A stretch of 64,000 nt of DNA from Agriterribacter humi (GTDB taxonomy: Bacteria > Bacteroidota > Bacteroidia > Chitinophagales > Chitinophagaceae): NCBI RefSeq assembly GCF_009192765.1, contig NZ_VOHQ01000004.1, positions 248,001-312,000 of the forward strand, read 5' to 3'. Under the pieces are notes generated by a model that made no database searches, had not been told where the DNA came from, and saw nothing but the letters and a program-made list of their open reading frames with translations. Positions 61,490-64,000 of this stretch are shown here, piece by piece; within the stretch, counting starts at the first letter, position 1, and the number at the start of each line of letters is the position of its first letter. Position numbers and translations under genes: made by a program.

Positions 61490-62998
61490 ATGAATCAAAC
61501 AGCTTCAAAGGGACACCCTAAAGGATTATACGTTTTGTTTGCAACTGAAATGTGGGAGCGCTTTAACTATTATGGTATGCGGGCCATTTTAGTGCTTTTT
61601 ATGACCAAAGCGCTTTTGTTTGATAAAGTTTTCGCTTCCAACCTGTATGGAAGTTATACCAGTCTTGTTTATTTAACGCCCTTACTGGGTGGCTATATTG
61701 CAGATCGTTACTGGGGCAACCGGATGTCTATTATTGCAGGCGGACTGGTAATGGCTATTGGTGAATTTATTTTATTTTTTTGCGGGCACCTGTATGAAAG
61801 CTCGCCACAATTATCGTCTTTATTGTTTTTTTCGGGGCTTGGCTTTATGATAGCGGGCAATGGTTTCTTCAAACCCAATATTTCTTCTCTTGTAGGACAG
61901 TTGTATCCTAAAGGCGATCGCAGAATTGACGCGGCGTATACCATTTTTTACATGGGCATTAATGTGGGCGGAGCTATCGGTCCTTTTATCTGTGGTTTGG
62001 TTGGCGATACCGGCAACCCTGCCGATTTTAAATGGGCTTTCCTGGCTGCCGGCATTGGCATGCTGTTAAGTGTGGTGGTTCAGAAATTGTTTCATCATAA
62101 ATATGTATTAAACCCGAAGGGAGAAGTGCTTGGGCTGGTGCCTAAGGACGCACCCAAAATAGCAACCAGGCCTGTGGTGGTGGTTGGCGGATTGATTTTA
62201 ATGTCTTTTTTAATGATTGGGCTGCTTTATATAGATGCCAAAGTGGTAAATTATCTCACCTATTTACTTTTAGCTGCGGTGTTGTTTATTGCATTTCTTA
62301 TTTTTTCCGATAAAACATTAAATGGCATTGAAAAACAGCAGATAGGCGTCATTTTTATCGTGGCTTTTTTTGTTATCTTTTTTTGGAGCGCATTTGAGCA
62401 GGCCGGGGCTTCACTAACTTTTTTTGCAGAGGAGCAAACAAAAAGGGATATGGGCTTCTTTGTTGTACCTGCCAGTTTTTTTCAATCCCTGAATTCCCTT
62501 TTTGTAGTGGCATTTGCACCGTTGTTCGCGTGGTTATGGATCAAACTGGGCAAGAAGGAACCCGCTTCTCCTACAAAAATGGCATTGGGTTTATTGCTGC
62601 TGGCTATAGGATATTTATGGATAGCATTTGGTGTAAAAGATGTGCAGCCGGGTATTAAAGTGAGTATGATATGGCTAACGGGGATGTATATGCTACATAC
62701 CTGGGGCGAATTGTGCCTGTCGCCTATCGGCTTGTCCCTCGTTAATAAATTAGCGCCTTTTAAATTCGCCTCTCTGTTAATGGCCGTCTGGTTTCTTGCC
62801 AATGCCGCTGCCAATAAACTTGCAGGTGTATTAAGTGCATTGTATCCTGAAGCCGGAAAAACCACCTCTTTTTTAGGCTATAAAATGCATAATATGCATG
62901 AGTTCTTCATGTTGTTTGTATTTATGGCGGGGATTGCCTCTTTGCTATTATTCCTCCTTACTAAAAAGTTGCAGTATATGATGCACCAGGACAAATAA
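61490..62998 (+). CDS. POT/PTR family peptide:H+ symporter
   Basis: A 502-residue MFS transporter for di- and tripeptides. The POT signature EMWERFNYYGMRAILVLFM holds the ExxER motif in helix 1. FFKPNISSLVGQLYPKGD (PTR2 signature) and YIADRYWGN follow. About 14 helices. A second, homologous gene starts 204 bp downstream (63203), so this is a tandem pair of related transporters. Confidence 0.95.
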   Translation: MNQTASKGHPKGLYVLFATEMWERFNYYGMRAILVLFMTKALLFDKVFASNLYGSYTSLVYLTPLLGGYIADRYWGNRMSIIAGGLVMAIGEFILFFCGHLYESSPQLSSLLFFSGLGFMIAGNGFFKPNISSLVGQLYPKGDRRIDAAYTIFYMGINVGGAIGPFICGLVGDTGNPADFKWAFLAAGIGMLLSVVVQKLFHHKYVLNPKGEVLGLVPKDAPKIATRPVVVVGGLILMSFLMIGLLYIDAKVVNYLTYLLLAAVLFIAFLIFSDKTLNGIEKQQIGVIFIVAFFVIFFWSAFEQAGASLTFFAEEQTKRDMGFFVVPASFFQSLNSLFVVAFAPLFAWLWIKLGKKEPASPTKMALGLLLLAIGYLWIAFGVKDVQPGIKVSMIWLTGMYMLHTWGELCLSPIGLSLVNKLAPFKFASLLMAVWFLANAAANKLAGVLSALYPEAGKTTSFLGYKMHNMHEFFMLFVFMAGIASLLLFLLTKKLQYMMHQDK

Positions 62999-63076
62999 TT
63001 AAGTCCTTTTTTTGTACGCAATACTATATATTAAGTCAAACAAATAATGTCTGTATTTTATGGTGAAGAATGATAG

Positions 63077-63114
63077 CCCGCCCGCCTGGCGACTGAGCCA
63101 TTCAGGCGGGGCGG
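63077..63114. repeat. GC-rich imperfect palindrome
   Basis: CCCGCCCGCCTG (63077-63088) and CAGGCGGGGCGG (63103-63114) form a 10-of-12 pair stem with 14-nt loop. It stands out from the surrounding A/T-rich gap and is of REP-like size. A shorter GC hairpin of similar type is at 872-885. It may terminate transcription of the first transporter. Confidence 0.55.
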
Positions 63115-63202
63115 AATGCCATTCGGATGGGGGAAAGGTGAAAGAGGTGTCGCTTCTCACGTTTCACGATTGACAAAACACTATAAACTTCAACACTGGC
63201 AT

Positions 63203-64000
63203 ATGTGGAAAAAACATCCCAAAGCGCTTCCCTTTTTATTTTTTTCAGAAATGTGGGAACGTTTTGGCTATTACCTGATGATCGGCATTTTTACATTGTA
63301 CCTGAAAGATGTAAAAACAGGATATGGTATGACGGAAGCCGAGTCCGCCGATTTGTACGGTACATTTATCGCGCTTGTTTTTTTTACACCATTTCTGGGC
63401 GGATTGATCGCCGACCGCTATCTTGGCTATAGAAAATCTATTATTATCGGGGGGTTAATGATGGGCGTTGGGTACTGTTTGATGTCGGTTCATAATCTTG
63501 TGATGCTGTATGTTTCCATGACACTTGTAATTGTGGGCAACGGATTTTTTAAACCCAATATTTCTACACTTCTGGGTAATGTATATTCAACTCCGGCCTA
63601 TAAAGCACAAAAAGATGAAGGGTATAACATCTTTTATATGGGCATAAATGTAGGTGCATTTATCTGCAATTTCTTTGGAGCTGCACTCTATGTTATGATG
63701 GGATGGAGCTATGCTTTTATTGCAGCCGGGATTGGAATGTTTATAGGCGTAGTGGTGTTTTTAACAGGTACAAAGCATTATGCCGCATTTGATATAAAAA
63801 AAGGGGTTCAGCAAAGCGATATGTCTTTTACCCGCATTGTTTTGCTGATTCTTGTGCCATCGGTTGTTGCCGGCGCCGCCGGATGGGTATTGCCGGGATT
63901 GATTTGGAATGCTACTTTATTCGGTTCACCTTCTACCGATGCATTCATTTTCGCCTGTACACCGGTTATTTATTTTTATACATCATTATATGCCAAAGCC
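63203..64000 (+). CDS. POT/PTR family peptide:H+ symporter (3' end outside window)
   Basis: Second POT transporter; 266 codons visible, no stop before the right edge. ATG 63203 opens MWKKHPKALPFLFFSEMWER, and the ExxER motif is again in SEMWERFGYYLM. GNGFFKPNISTLLGNVYS is the PTR2 signature and LIADRYLGYRKS follows. It is a paralogue of the preceding gene with a similar N-terminal half, fitting an old tandem duplication with divergence. Confidence 0.94.
   Translation, partial: MWKKHPKALPFLFFSEMWERFGYYLMIGIFTLYLKDVKTGYGMTEAESADLYGTFIALVFFTPFLGGLIADRYLGYRKSIIIGGLMMGVGYCLMSVHNLVMLYVSMTLVIVGNGFFKPNISTLLGNVYSTPAYKAQKDEGYNIFYMGINVGAFICNFFGAALYVMMGWSYAFIAAGIGMFIGVVVFLTGTKHYAAFDIKKGVQQSDMSFTRIVLLILVPSVVAGAAGWVLPGLIWNATLFGSPSTDAFIFACTPVIYFYTSLYAKA

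Noticed and set aside
63205-63432. 75-codon frame at 63205
   Set aside because: Out of frame with the clear POT transporter that starts at ATG 63203 and runs off the window.
1-64000. CRISPR array, complete insertion sequence or prophage
   Set aside because: No regularly spaced identical repeats, no transposase, integrase, terminase or capsid genes seen on either strand.

Overview
The window is a chromosomal segment of a Bacteroidota bacterium, most likely a member of the Chitinophagaceae or a close relative. The evidence is the gene content (DUF6089, DUF4251, DUF4832/DUF4874 and GHL10 proteins, a TonB-dependent BtuB, malate:quinone oxidoreductase, Bacteroidota-type RodA/PBP2), starts without Shine-Dalgarno sequences, and many promoters of the Bacteroidota form TTTG-N19/20-TAnnTTTG. 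Both tRNA genes lack an encoded CCA. I see no complete insertion sequence, rRNA operon or CRISPR array.

Layout. 1-7 kb: the end of a peptide-type ABC permease, an Lrp/AsnC regulator, TatC, an AraC regulator, a DUF983 protein, a 1-Cys-type peroxiredoxin and a TPR lipoprotein. 7-11 kb: an accessory stretch with small orphan genes, a degenerate tRNA/tmRNA-like element, interrupted ORFs, an orphan transcription unit with promoter, 35-residue peptide and terminator, a GIY-YIG protein and tRNA-Phe. 11-30 kb: housekeeping genes (RecQ, arabinose-5-phosphate isomerase, mannose-1-phosphate guanylyltransferase, AhpC/AhpD pair, UvrD-type helicase, Mqo, cobalamin-riboswitch-controlled BtuB, NadR-like kinase, Nfu, ferritin, CorA). 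30-46 kb: envelope proteins, a GxxExxY gene between direct repeats, PurU, a dinD fossil, an endonuclease Q-like PHP protein, tRNA-Thr, CrcB, an arsR-arsM-arsC operon, MsrB, a MarR regulator, a GHL10 protein, a Fic protein, a radical SAM protein, a broken GxxExxY gene, a 2'-5' RNA ligase-like protein and a UmuD-like S24 protein. 46-64 kb: aldose epimerase, glutathione peroxidase, a beta-helix lipoprotein, ComF, RadA, a YugP-type protease, an MBL hydrolase, the mreBCD-mrdA-rodA cell-shape operon, PurD and two tandem POT peptide transporters.

How genes work together. The mre operon builds the elongasome. AhpC/AhpD form a peroxide-reducing couple. The ars operon detects arsenic, reduces arsenate and methylates arsenite, and both arsR and arsM are preceded by the same 16-bp palindrome. 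The endonuclease Q-like gene and the S24 gene share a TACTAA-N5-TTAGTA element just upstream of their starts, and a dinD fossil sits next to the first. I read this as a possible damage-response regulon.

Most interesting items: the shared TACTAA-N5-TTAGTA operator; a UmuD-like protein that has lost both catalytic residues; two GxxExxY loci each bordered by related CAC-AAG repeats; a dispersed repeat inside the cobalamin riboswitch; and the small accessory unit at 9.67-9.99 kb. All family assignments come from reading motifs, without database searches.
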